From positions 942,501 through 1,006,500 of the forward strand of contig NZ_BSEC01000001.1 in the NCBI RefSeq assembly GCF_027923385.1: 64,000 nt of DNA. Reading direction: 5' to 3'. Position numbers and translations under genes: made by a program. This stretch comes from Methylocystis echinoides. GTDB taxonomy: Bacteria; Pseudomonadota; Alphaproteobacteria; Rhizobiales; Beijerinckiaceae. Every line of letters starts with the position of its first letter. Position 1 is the first letter of the stretch. This document shows positions 51,223 to 59,363 of this stretch, piece by piece. The notes below the pieces were generated by a model. The model had not been told where the DNA came from. It saw only the letters and a program-made list of their open reading frames with translations, and ran no database searches.

Positions 51223-52602
51223 GTGGAACGCTGGACGCCGGGTAGTTGGAGAGCCTTGCCGATCGAGCAGACGCCGGTCTATCGCGACCAGAAGGCGCTT
51301 GCCGATGTGGAGACCCAGCTCGCCGGATTTCCGCCGCTGGTGTTTGCCGGCGAGGCCCGCAATCTGAAGCGCCAGCTCGCCGATGTGGCGGCCGGCAAGG
51401 CTTTCCTGTTGCAGGGCGGCGACTGCGCCGAGAGCTTCAACGAGCATTCGGCCGACAATATCCGCGATTTCTTCCGCGTCTTCCTGCAGATGTCGGTGGT
51501 TCTGACCTATGCGGCGGGCTCGCCCGTGGTCAAGGTCGGCCGCATCGCCGGCCAGTTCGCCAAGCCGCGCTCCTCGCCCGTCGAAAAGAAGGGCGATCAG
51601 GAGCTGCCGAGCTATCGCGGCGACATCATCAACGATCTCGAATTCACCCCGACGGCCCGCGAGCCCGATCCGCAGCGCCAGCTTCTCGCCTATCGCCAGT
51701 CGGCGGCGACGCTCAATCTCATCCGCGCCTTCGCGGCGGGCGGCTTCGCCAATCTCGAAAACGCGCATCGCTGGATGCTCGGCTTCGTCAAGAGCAGCCC
51801 GCAGTCGGAGCGCTACCAGAAGCTCGCCGACCAGATCACCCAGACGCTGAGCTTCATGCGCGCCATCGGGCTCGATCCGGAGCATCATCCCGAGCTGCGC
51901 CAGACGGAGTTCTACACCTCGCATGAGGCGCTGCTGCTCTGCTACGAGCAGGCGCTCACCCGCGTCGACTCCACCACGGGCGATTATTACGCCACCTCCG
52001 GCCACATGCTGTGGATCGGCGACCGCACCCGTCAGGAGACCGGCGCGCATGTGGAGTTTATGCGCGGTTTGAAGAACCCCATCGGCCTGAAATGCGGGCC
52101 GAGCCTGACGCCCGATGGCCTCATGCGCCTGATCGACACGCTCGATCCGGAGAATGAGCCGGGCCGCTTGACCCTCATCTGCCGCTTCGGCGCAGACAAG
52201 ATCGGCGACGCCCTGCCGGCGCTGGTGCGCGCGGTGCAGCGCGAGGGCCGCAATGTCGTGTGGTCCTGCGATCCCATGCATGGCAACACGGTCAGCGCGG
52301 GCGGCTACAAGACCCGACCCTTCGACCGCATCATGTCGGAAATTCGCGGCTTCTTCGGCGTGCATCAGGCCGAGGGCAGCTATGCCGGCGGCATCCATCT
52401 GGAGATGACCGGCAAGGACGTCACCGAATGCACCGGCGGCGCCCGCGCGATTTCGGAAGACGATCTGCGCGACCGCTACCACACCTATTGCGACCCGCGC
52501 CTCAACGCCGAACAGGCGATCGAGGTGGCGTTCCTGGTGGCGGAGCTGCTGAAGGCCGAGCGCGCCGCGCGCGGCGTCCGCGAGCAGCACGCGGCGGAGT
52601 GA
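51223..52602 (+). CDS. 3-deoxy-7-phosphoheptulonate synthase, class II
   Basis: 459-residue class II (plant/mycobacterial-type) DAHP synthase, first step of the shikimate pathway. GTG 51223 has GGAG 9 bases upstream; a TTG three codons earlier is possible. It starts [19 protein letters not shown]. Family blocks are [15 protein letters not shown] (metal/PEP Cys), [70 protein letters not shown] and [19 protein letters not shown] (metal-binding His and Glu). Complete. Confidence 0.95.
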   Translation: MERWTPGSWRALPIEQTPVYRDQKALADVETQLAGFPPLVFAGEARNLKRQLADVAAGKAFLLQGGDCAESFNEHSADNIRDFFRVFLQMSVVLTYAAGSPVVKVGRIAGQFAKPRSSPVEKKGDQELPSYRGDIINDLEFTPTAREPDPQRQLLAYRQSAATLNLIRAFAAGGFANLENAHRWMLGFVKSSPQSERYQKLADQITQTLSFMRAIGLDPEHHPELRQTEFYTSHEALLLCYEQALTRVDSTTGDYYATSGHMLWIGDRTRQETGAHVEFMRGLKNPIGLKCGPSLTPDGLMRLIDTLDPENEPGRLTLICRFGADKIGDALPALVRAVQREGRNVVWSCDPMHGNTVSAGGYKTRPFDRIMSEIRGFFGVHQAEGSYAGGIHLEMTGKDVTECTGGARAISEDDLRDRYHTYCDPRLNAEQAIEVAFLVAELLKAERAARGVREQHAAE

Positions 52603-52895
52603 GGCGCGTCGCGCGCTTTCCTGTCTGACAGGCGCGCGCGCCGCCACGCGATCCGGCGCGCATCTGATTCACATGGACTGCCGGGCGGCTGACGTCGACC
52701 GGCAGGGTTCCGGCCGCCGGCCGGAACGCGGCTGCCGACGGTCTGGCCGCCGTGTTGTCGCGACGCATCCCTTGCGGCTTTACCCCCGCGGTCGGTTCGC
52801 ACCCTCTGTTAGCAAACATGCTTTAGCTTGAGATTAGCGCCGGGGCGCGATGGGCCCCGCGCAGATTGAATCGCGAGGGTGTGGGGCCTTTCAGC

Positions 52896-54125
52896 ATGGT
52901 GGACGACGCAGGGATTTCCCCTTTGCGCCTGATCTGGCTCAGTCCGACCGAGGCAATGGCCGTGATCGCCCGGCGACCCGGACCGGCCGTCGCGCTCGCC
53001 GCCGTCGCAGGCGCCCTTGGGCTTCTGATCGTGTTCGCACCTGCTTTGCCGCCGCAGATCGCGCTGCGGGGTCGTGACGTGGTGTTGCTCCCGGCGTTGA
53101 CCGGGCTTCTGGCGCTGGTCTCCATCGCCGGGCTTTATCTCAGCGGCTGGGTCACCAACGCGCTGGCGCGCGGTTTTGGCGGAGACGGCTCCGCTGGCCT
53201 CACCCGCGCGGCCATCGCCTGGTCGCAAGTGATCGCGATTCCGTTCGGCGTGGTTGCGCTGCCGCTGATCATCTATCTGAAGACCGCTCCCGCCGCGAAT
53301 GTGAAACTCTCGCTGGCGCTCTTCCTTGCCGGCGTTATGACGAGCATCTGGTCGTTCGTCGTGTTCATCCGGATGCTGGGATCTGCCCACAATTTGAGCC
53401 TGCCGGGCGCCGTCGTCGTCGCGCTTTTACAGTTCGTGATCCTGCTTGGCGCTGCGGTCGGTTTCCGCGTGTTCATTGCGCAGCCCTTTGTTGCGGTGAA
53501 CAGTTCGATGGTCCCGACGCTCATTTCCGGCGACCTGTTCGTCGTTTCAAAACGCGCTTACGGATACAGTCGTTATTCGTTCCCCTTCGCGCCTCGGCTT
53601 TTCAGTGGACGTGTTCGTTCAATCGCGCCGGCGCGCGGCGATCTGGTCGTCTTTCGTCATCCCGCGCAAGCCGGACAGGATCATGTCAGCCGTGTGATCG
53701 GCCTGCCGGGGGACCGCGTCCAGATGCGACAGGGGCGTCTCTACATCAATGACAGGATTGCCGAACGGCGACAGATCTCGCCGGCGCCCGCGCCCGATCT
53801 CAACGGAAAGATGACGGCGGTCACGACATATGAAGAGACCCTCCCCGGCGGCCCGACCCATCTGATCGTCGAGCTGCGCGGCGACAATGGCGCTTTTGAT
53901 GAAACGAAAGCATACACAGTGCCCGAGGGGCATTATTTCATGCTCGGCGACAACCGGGACAACGCCCTCGATTCCCGCGCCGATCAGAAATCCAAGGGCG
54001 TCGGTTTCGTGCCCGCTGAAAATCTGATTGGTCGCGGCGAGGGCGTCTTTTTTTCGGTCAGACAGGATGATCCTTCGAAACCGGCGCAAATCGACTGGGC
54101 GCGCATCGGCCTCAGGCTGCGTTGA
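52896..54125 (+). CDS. Signal peptidase I-like membrane protein with N-terminal multi-helix (Yip1-like) domain; catalytic Lys replaced
   Basis: 409 residues from ATG 52896. The N-terminal ~180 residues have about five hydrophobic helices and a SPTEAMAVIARRPG opening that resembles Yip1-type domains. The C-terminal part is an S26 signal peptidase domain: AVNSSMVPTLISGD with the nucleophile Ser204, ARGDLVVFRHP (box C), RVIGLPGDRVQMRQGRLYIND (box D), and GHYFMLGDNRDNALDSR (box E). The box D lysine expected before R-V-I-G is Ser265 (HVSRVIGLPGD), so the usual Ser/Lys dyad is incomplete. Either it uses another base or it is not a classic leader peptidase. A housekeeping lepB is presumably elsewhere. 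Confidence 0.82.
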   Translation: MVDDAGISPLRLIWLSPTEAMAVIARRPGPAVALAAVAGALGLLIVFAPALPPQIALRGRDVVLLPALTGLLALVSIAGLYLSGWVTNALARGFGGDGSAGLTRAAIAWSQVIAIPFGVVALPLIIYLKTAPAANVKLSLALFLAGVMTSIWSFVVFIRMLGSAHNLSLPGAVVVALLQFVILLGAAVGFRVFIAQPFVAVNSSMVPTLISGDLFVVSKRAYGYSRYSFPFAPRLFSGRVRSIAPARGDLVVFRHPAQAGQDHVSRVIGLPGDRVQMRQGRLYINDRIAERRQISPAPAPDLNGKMTAVTTYEETLPGGPTHLIVELRGDNGAFDETKAYTVPEGHYFMLGDNRDNALDSRADQKSKGVGFVPAENLIGRGEGVFFSVRQDDPSKPAQIDWARIGLRLR

Positions 54126-54135
54126 CATCTTGCGC

Positions 54136-54166
54136 AAGGCGGAACGGGCGGGAGCCGCTCCGCCTT
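54136..54166. terminator. Bidirectional hairpin between convergent genes
   Basis: AAGGCGGA (54136-54143) and TCCGCCTT (54159-54166) pair perfectly, with an inner GCGG/CCGC stem. It sits between the signal-peptidase-like stop and the stop of the hydrogenase-like small subunit. It has no U-run but ends in TT on either strand. Confidence 0.5.
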
Positions 54167-54680
54167 ACCGCGCCGTCTCCACCAGCGCGATCAGTCCTTT
54201 GAGCAGCGCCGCCGGATCGGGCGGGCAGCCGGGGATGTGCAAATCCACCGGAACCACCGCCGACACAGCGCCTTCGCAGGCGTAGCTCCCCGCGAAAACG
54301 CCGCCCGTGCAGGCGCAGTCGCCGACGGCGACGACCCATTTCGGATCGGGCGTGGCGTTGTAGGTGCGTTCCAGCGCCTCGCGCATGTTCTTCGTCACCG
54401 GACCCGTCACCATCAGCACGTCGGCGTGGCGCGGCGAGGCGACGAAGCGCAGGCCGAAACGCTCCAGATCGTAATAGGCGTTGCCGAGCGCGTGAATCTC
54501 CAGCTCGCAGCCATTGCAGGAGCCGGCGTCGACCGCGCGAATGGCGAGACTGCGCCCGAGCTTGTCGCGCGCGCGCGTTTCCAGTGCGCGGCCGAGTTCC
54601 GCGAGCATGGCGTCGTCGGGCAGGGGCGGCGGCTCCGTCAGCGCGCCGCGCACAAGGCCCTGAAAGATGAATTTGCGCAT
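54165..54680 (-). CDS. hyfI: Hydrogenase-4/complex I-like small subunit (HyfI/NuoB family)
   Basis: 171-residue iron-sulphur subunit. The four ligands of a proximal [4Fe-4S] cluster are visible: C55 and C58 (AGSCNGCELEIHALGN), C122 or C124 (VGDCACTGG) and C152 (HIPGCPPDP). This matches both NuoB and group 4 hydrogenase small subunits. It is the last gene of a six-gene operon, 65 bases after the large-subunit stop. All the cluster cysteines are kept even though the partner large subunit has lost its Ni ligands, as expected for electron transfer without hydrogenase chemistry. Confidence 0.9.
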   Translation of the reverse strand: MRKFIFQGLVRGALTEPPPLPDDAMLAELGRALETRARDKLGRSLAIRAVDAGSCNGCELEIHALGNAYYDLERFGLRFVASPRHADVLMVTGPVTKNMREALERTYNATPDPKWVVAVGDCACTGGVFAGSYACEGAVSAVVPVDLHIPGCPPDPAALLKGLIALVETAR

Positions 54681-54745
54681 GCGCCGGCCCTTTTCACCCG
54701 CGTCCTCCAGCCGCCGAACCGGCGTCCGCTTCGGCGGAAAACGCG

Positions 54746-56269
54746 TTAGAGATCATGCCCCGAATAGGAGCAGTTGAAGGATTTGTTGCAGAGCGGAAAG
54801 TCCGCGACGATGTTGCCCTTGATCGCGGCCTCCAGCAACGGCCACTGGAACCAGGATGGATCACGAAGATGGGCGCGCAGGATCGCGCCATCGGCGCCGA
54901 TGCGCAGCCACACGAAAATGTCGCCACGAAAACCTTCGACGAGCGCGACGCCCTCGCGCGGCGCGCCCGCGGCCGCCGCATCGACGCGGATGGCCCCATG
55001 CGGCAGGCGGTCGAGGATTTGCTCGATGATCGTCATCGAGGCGCGAACTTCATCGAAGCGCACCCAGACGCGCGCATCCACGTCGCCATCGGTCGAGGCG
55101 CCGAGTTCGAAGGAGAGAGCGTCATAGGGCGCATAGCCGATGGAGCGGCGCGCGTCGAAGGCGCGACCCGAGGCGCGGCCGATGAAGCCGCCGCAGGCAT
55201 ATTGACGCGCCAGCTCCGCGCTCAGGAAGCCGGTCCCGACGGTGCGATCCTGCAGGGACGTCGTGTCGCCGAAGAGGCTGATGAGACGCGGCGTCATCAG
55301 CCTGATCCATTCCAGCAGCGCGCGCAGCGACGCCGCGTTTTCGTCGGAGAGATCATGCGTCACGCCGCCGGGGACGATGCGATCCATCATCAGCCGATGG
55401 CCGAAACAGCTGGCGCTCGCGCGCAGCAGCCGTTCGCGGATCACGCCGCATTGCGCCAGCATGAGCGAGAAGGCGGCGTCGTTGCAGATGGCGCCGATGT
55501 CGCCGAAATGATTGGCGAGTCGCTCCAGCTCCGCGATCAGCGCGCGCAGCCATATGGCGCGCGGCGGGGGCTCCACGCCCAGCGCCGCTTCCACGGCCTG
55601 CGCGAAGGCGAGACTGTAGGCCGCCGTGCTGTCGCCCGAGACGCGCGCGGCGATCCTGGCGGCGTCGTCGATGGCGGCGCCGCGCATGAGCGCGTCAATT
55701 CCCTTGTGCACATAGCCGAACCGTTCTTCGAGCCGCACGACGATCTCGCCATTGGCCGAGAAACGGAAATGGCCGGGTTCGATAATGCCGGCGTGAACCG
55801 GGCCGACGGGAATCTGATGCAGCGGCGCGCCTTCGGCGGGCAGGAATTTGTAGTCGTCGCGCGGCGTGTCGAGCGGCGCCGCGTCGCCGAGCGGATGACG
55901 TACGCCCCAGCGGCCGTGATCGAGCCAGCGGCGTCGATCCGGCAACCCGTCGCTCTCGAGACCATAAAGGTCGCAGATCGTGCGCTCGAGTCGCAGCGCC
56001 GGCGGATGCAACCGCGCGACGGAGGGAAACCGGCCCTCGGGGCAGGGGAGCGAGAGGAGGCGCAGCGCCTTTTCGCCGGGTTCCGCGCAGGCGAGAAAGA
56101 CGGCGTCGCCGTCGCTCCACAGGCTGACGAGATCGGCGCCGCCGCTGGCGATGCGTCGAACGACATCGTTCCATTCATGGACGTCGACCGTGCGGCGCGC
56201 CCAGGGACGGCACGGCGTCTCGGGCGACGGGCCGGCGCTTTCCGGACTTTGCTTCAGGCTGACGCGCAT
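54746..56269 (-). CDS. hyfG: Hydrogenase-4/complex I-like large subunit lacking Ni-binding cysteines (EhrL-type; HyfG/NuoCD-like)
   Basis: 507 residues from ATG 56269 (AAGGA site). The N-terminal ~140 residues are NuoC-like (RTICDLYGLESDGLPDRRRW). The rest is a NuoD/HyfG-type large subunit (GPVHAGIIEPGHFRFS, RFGYVHKGIDALM, FGHRLMMDRIVPGGV). In [NiFe]-hydrogenases the first ligand motif is R-x-C-G-x-C; here it is RVSGDS with Ser211 and Ser214. The C-terminal CxxC is PLCNKSFNCSYSGHDL, i.e. C494-x5-C500. It therefore cannot build a normal NiFe site and fits the energy-converting-hydrogenase-related (Ehr) class. No hyp maturation genes are near. Confidence 0.88.
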   Translation of the reverse strand: MRVSLKQSPESAGPSPETPCRPWARRTVDVHEWNDVVRRIASGGADLVSLWSDGDAVFLACAEPGEKALRLLSLPCPEGRFPSVARLHPPALRLERTICDLYGLESDGLPDRRRWLDHGRWGVRHPLGDAAPLDTPRDDYKFLPAEGAPLHQIPVGPVHAGIIEPGHFRFSANGEIVVRLEERFGYVHKGIDALMRGAAIDDAARIAARVSGDSTAAYSLAFAQAVEAALGVEPPPRAIWLRALIAELERLANHFGDIGAICNDAAFSLMLAQCGVIRERLLRASASCFGHRLMMDRIVPGGVTHDLSDENAASLRALLEWIRLMTPRLISLFGDTTSLQDRTVGTGFLSAELARQYACGGFIGRASGRAFDARRSIGYAPYDALSFELGASTDGDVDARVWVRFDEVRASMTIIEQILDRLPHGAIRVDAAAAGAPREGVALVEGFRGDIFVWLRIGADGAILRAHLRDPSWFQWPLLEAAIKGNIVADFPLCNKSFNCSYSGHDL

Positions 56270-56299
56270 GGTTGCTTCCTTGGACTTGGGCGTCACGTT

Positions 56300-57748
56300 C
56301 TACCCCAGTATGCGCGCGACATTTTCGAACCAGCTCACGAGAAAGGCCGGCAGATACAGGCCCGCGATCAACACCAGAACCAGATGCGCGATCAGCGGCG
56401 CCGAGGAGGCCTGCACGGGCCCCACGCTCTTCGACGGCGCGCCAAACGCCATGCCGATCAGCCGCAGCAGCAGGGCGCCGAAGGCGACAATCAAACCGAT
56501 CACCAGCGGCGCCGCAAGCCATGGCGCCTTGGCGAACGCCGAACTCACCACCAGAAACTCGCTCATGAACACGCCGAGCGGGGGCATGCCGCAGATGGCC
56601 ATCACGCCGACGACGAGACCCCAGCCGAGCAGCGGATGGCTCTCCGTGAGGCCGCGAATGTCCGCGATCTTCTGCGTGCCCTTGGCCTGCGCAATGTGTC
56701 CGACGGCAAAGAAGATCGCCGACTTGGTGAGGCTGTGCATCGCCATGTGCAGCAGACCGGCGAAATTGGCGAGCGGGCCGCCGACGCCGAAGGCGAAAGC
56801 CATGATGCCCATGTGCTCGATGGAGGAATAGGCGAAGAGGCGTTTCACATCGTCGCGGCGGTAGAGCATGAAGGCGGCGAACAGCACCGAGGCGAGGCCG
56901 AGCGCAATCAGCATGGGCCCCGGCGTGATCGCCGCCGCATTGGCGGAGAGCAGCATCTTGAAGCGCAGCACCGCATAGAGCGCGACATTCAGCAGCAGGC
57001 CCGAGAGCACGGCGGAAATCGGCGTCGGGCCCTCCGCATGGGCGTCCGGAAGCCAGGCGTGCATCGGCGCAAGCCCGACCTTGGTGCCATAGCCGAGCAT
57101 CAGAAACACGAAGGCGACATTGAGCAGGCGCGGGCTGAATTCCGTGGCGTGGGCCATCAGCGTCGACCAGACCATGGCGTCATAGCCCTGGCCCAGCACA
57201 GGCTCCGCCGCAATATAGACGAGGATCGTGCCAAACAGCGCCAGCGCAATGCCGACGCTGCCGAGGATGAAATATTTCCAGGCCGCTTCGAGCGCGTCGC
57301 GCGTGCGATAAAGCCCGACCATCATAACCGTGGTGAGGGTCGCGACTTCGACCGAGACCCACATCAGCCCGATGCTGCTCGCCAGCAGGGCGAGATTCAT
57401 CGCGCACATCAGCACCTGATACATGGCGTGATAGAAGCGAAGATTCCCCAATGTCAGCCGGCCGGTCTCGATCTCATGGGCGATGTAGCTCGCGCTGAAG
57501 GCGCTCGTCGTGAAGCCGACGAAGGACGAGATCACGACGAAGACGATGTTGAGGTCGTCGACGAAGAGAAAGTCATTGCTCTCCGGGCCCTTGAACAGCA
57601 GCAGAAAGGCGAAGACGAGCGTCGCGCCGCAGGCTGCGACATTGATCTGCGCGGCGCGCGTGAAGTTGCTTTCAAAGGCGAGAATGACCGCCGCCACCGC
57701 GGGAATGACGAGCAGCGCATTGGCCAGCATGAAAAGGTCAGACATCAT
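56300..57748 (-). CDS. hyfF: Hydrogenase-4/complex I-like antiporter subunit (HyfF/NuoN-type)
   Basis: 482-residue polytopic membrane protein (about 14 helices) of the Mrp-antiporter/NuoLMN family. LMWVSVEVATLTTVMMVGLYR carries the TM5 Glu. KVGLAPMHAWLPDAHAEGPTPISAVLSG carries the central Lys of TM7, and HMAMHSLTKSAIFFAVGHIAQ includes the TM8 His/Lys. This set is used for proton translocation. Start 57748 overlaps the hyfE-like stop by 4 bases. The longer frame to 58429 is a read-through artefact. Followed by the large subunit after 30 bases. Confidence 0.92.
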   Translation of the reverse strand: MMSDLFMLANALLVIPAVAAVILAFESNFTRAAQINVAACGATLVFAFLLLFKGPESNDFLFVDDLNIVFVVISSFVGFTTSAFSASYIAHEIETGRLTLGNLRFYHAMYQVLMCAMNLALLASSIGLMWVSVEVATLTTVMMVGLYRTRDALEAAWKYFILGSVGIALALFGTILVYIAAEPVLGQGYDAMVWSTLMAHATEFSPRLLNVAFVFLMLGYGTKVGLAPMHAWLPDAHAEGPTPISAVLSGLLLNVALYAVLRFKMLLSANAAAITPGPMLIALGLASVLFAAFMLYRRDDVKRLFAYSSIEHMGIMAFAFGVGGPLANFAGLLHMAMHSLTKSAIFFAVGHIAQAKGTQKIADIRGLTESHPLLGWGLVVGVMAICGMPPLGVFMSEFLVVSSAFAKAPWLAAPLVIGLIVAFGALLLRLIGMAFGAPSKSVGPVQASSAPLIAHLVLVLIAGLYLPAFLVSWFENVARILG

Positions 57749-58410
57749 TTCTGGCGTTCTCCCCGCACACGGTCGAGCTCGAAGAGGTCCACGGTGTCGA
57801 AACGTTCGCGGATACGAAACAGGAAGACGCCGATCACGATGAAGGCGATCAGCACGGAGAGCGCCACGCTGATCTCGACGACCAGCGGCATGCCATTGGC
57901 CCCGGCGGCGGCGAGGATCAGTCCATTTTCGAGCGACATGAAGCCGATGATCTGGCTCACCGCGTTGCGCCGCGTCACCATCAGCAGCAGGCCGAGCAGA
58001 ACGATCGTCAACGCGAAGGCGAGATCCTCGCGGGCGAAGGGATCGGCCGCCGTCGTCGCCGGCAGCATCACGACGAGCGACAGCGCCATGAGGAACATGC
58101 CGATGAACATGGTCGGACCCATGCCGCCGACGATCTCCACCGTGCGGTGGATGTGCAATTGCCGGACGATCTTGTCGAGGCTGAAGGGAATGATCAGCGC
58201 CTTGAAGATCAGCGCGATCGCCGCCGTGACATAGAGATGTTCGGCCTGCTGCACCCAGGCCTGCCAGGCGACGGAAAGGCTGAGCACGAAGGCGTGCAGC
58301 GCGTAGATGTTGAGCAGCCCCGAGAGCCTGTCCTGATACAGCAGCATGAAACTGACGAGCACCAGGCAACCGGCGAGGAGCTGGGCGATGTCGAGTGAAA
58401 CTGACCCCAT
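57745..58410 (-). CDS. hyfE: Hydrogenase-4 component E-like membrane subunit
   Basis: 221 residues with about seven helices. The N-terminus resembles HyfE (ALIFKALIIPFSLDKIVRQL). The C-terminal half resembles NuoK-type subunits, including FMSLENGLILAAAG with the conserved Glu that takes part in proton transfer in NuoK. Start and stop overlap both neighbours (TGATG with hyfC, ATGA with hyfF). The arrangement is the compact group 4 hydrogenase/Ehr membrane arm. Confidence 0.88.
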   Translation of the reverse strand: MGSVSLDIAQLLAGCLVLVSFMLLYQDRLSGLLNIYALHAFVLSLSVAWQAWVQQAEHLYVTAAIALIFKALIIPFSLDKIVRQLHIHRTVEIVGGMGPTMFIGMFLMALSLVVMLPATTAADPFAREDLAFALTIVLLGLLLMVTRRNAVSQIIGFMSLENGLILAAAGANGMPLVVEISVALSVLIAFIVIGVFLFRIRERFDTVDLFELDRVRGERQK

Positions 58411-59363
58411 CACAGGCTCCGGGTGACAAAGACGAGAAGCGCGCCGAGAAGACCGAGCATCAAGCCGGCGCCGAGAAAATCCGGAACGCGGAAGACGCGC
58501 ATCTTCGCCGTCGACGTTTCGAAGAAGGCGAGAAGGAACCCGGCCGTCGCCAGCTTGAGCACATAAGCGCCCGCGCCGACGGTGAAGGCGCGCAGGCCGC
58601 CGTCATGCGCCGCGAGGCCGAAGGGAAAGAAGACGCAGCCGATCAGCGACACATAAAGCAGAAGCTTCAGCGCGGCGGCGAGCTCGATCACGGCGAGGTG
58701 ACGGCCCGAATATTCGAGGATCATCGCCTCATGCACCATGGTGAGTTCAAGATGCGTCGCCGGATTGTCGACGGGGATGCGGCCGTTTTCGGCGATGGCC
58801 ACGATGATCGTGGCGATGAGCGCGAACAGCACCGAGACGCGCAAGGTAAAGTCGGCCGACATGAACGCGGCGACTTCCGAAAGCTGCGTCGAGCCGGCGA
58901 TGAGCGAGACGGCGAAGACGATCATGATGGTGGCCGGCTCGGCCAGCGAACCGAACATCATCTCGCGGCTGGCGCCGATGCCGCCGAAACTCGTGCCGAC
59001 GTCCATGCCCGCGAGCGCCAGAAAGAAACGGCCCGCGCCGAGCAGCGCCGCCAGCGCGAGAAGATCGGCCGCCCAGTTGAACATCAGCCCGGTCGCGAAG
59101 GTCGGGACGAGCGAGGTCGCCACCCAGGTCGTCGCGAAAATGATGTAGGGCGCCGCGCGATAGAGCCAGGACGCGTTTTCGGCGAGCACCGTCTCTTTCT
59201 TCAGAAGGCGGATGATGTCGTACCATGGCTGAAGGATCGGCGCGCCGCGTCGACGCAGCAGCCGCGCCTTGACCTTGCGCGTGAAGCCGATGAGCACCGG
59301 CGCGAGCGCCAGCACCAGAAGCATTTGCGCGCCCTGCGCGAAGAAATCGACGAGGAAGGTCAT
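58410..59363 (-). CDS. hyfC: Hydrogenase-4 component C-like subunit (NuoH family)
   Basis: 317-residue membrane subunit of the NuoH/HyfC family that anchors the peripheral arm. About eight helices. GAPILQPWYDIIRLLKKE near the N-terminus and AENGRIPVDNPATHLELTMVHEAMILEYSG are family signatures. The second holds the conserved Glu residues facing the quinone/energy-coupling cavity. It begins inside the hyfB-like stop (ATGA). The frame that continues upstream to 60842 is antisense-independent read-through and not used. Confidence 0.92.
   Translation of the reverse strand: MTFLVDFFAQGAQMLLVLALAPVLIGFTRKVKARLLRRRGAPILQPWYDIIRLLKKETVLAENASWLYRAAPYIIFATTWVATSLVPTFATGLMFNWAADLLALAALLGAGRFFLALAGMDVGTSFGGIGASREMMFGSLAEPATIMIVFAVSLIAGSTQLSEVAAFMSADFTLRVSVLFALIATIIVAIAENGRIPVDNPATHLELTMVHEAMILEYSGRHLAVIELAAALKLLLYVSLIGCVFFPFGLAAHDGGLRAFTVGAGAYVLKLATAGFLLAFFETSTAKMRVFRVPDFLGAGLMLGLLGALLVFVTRSL

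Noticed and set aside
54746..56269. Calling the large subunit a functional [NiFe] hydrogenase (HyfG)
   Set aside because: Both cysteines of the first Ni motif are Ser and the second motif is C-x5-C, so the NiFe site cannot form as in known hydrogenases.
54755..58234. A 1159-codon plus-strand frame opposite the hydrogenase-like operon
   Set aside because: Low-complexity Arg/Glu/His-rich translation lying antisense to three well-conserved membrane and redox subunits; no ribosome site or family resemblance.
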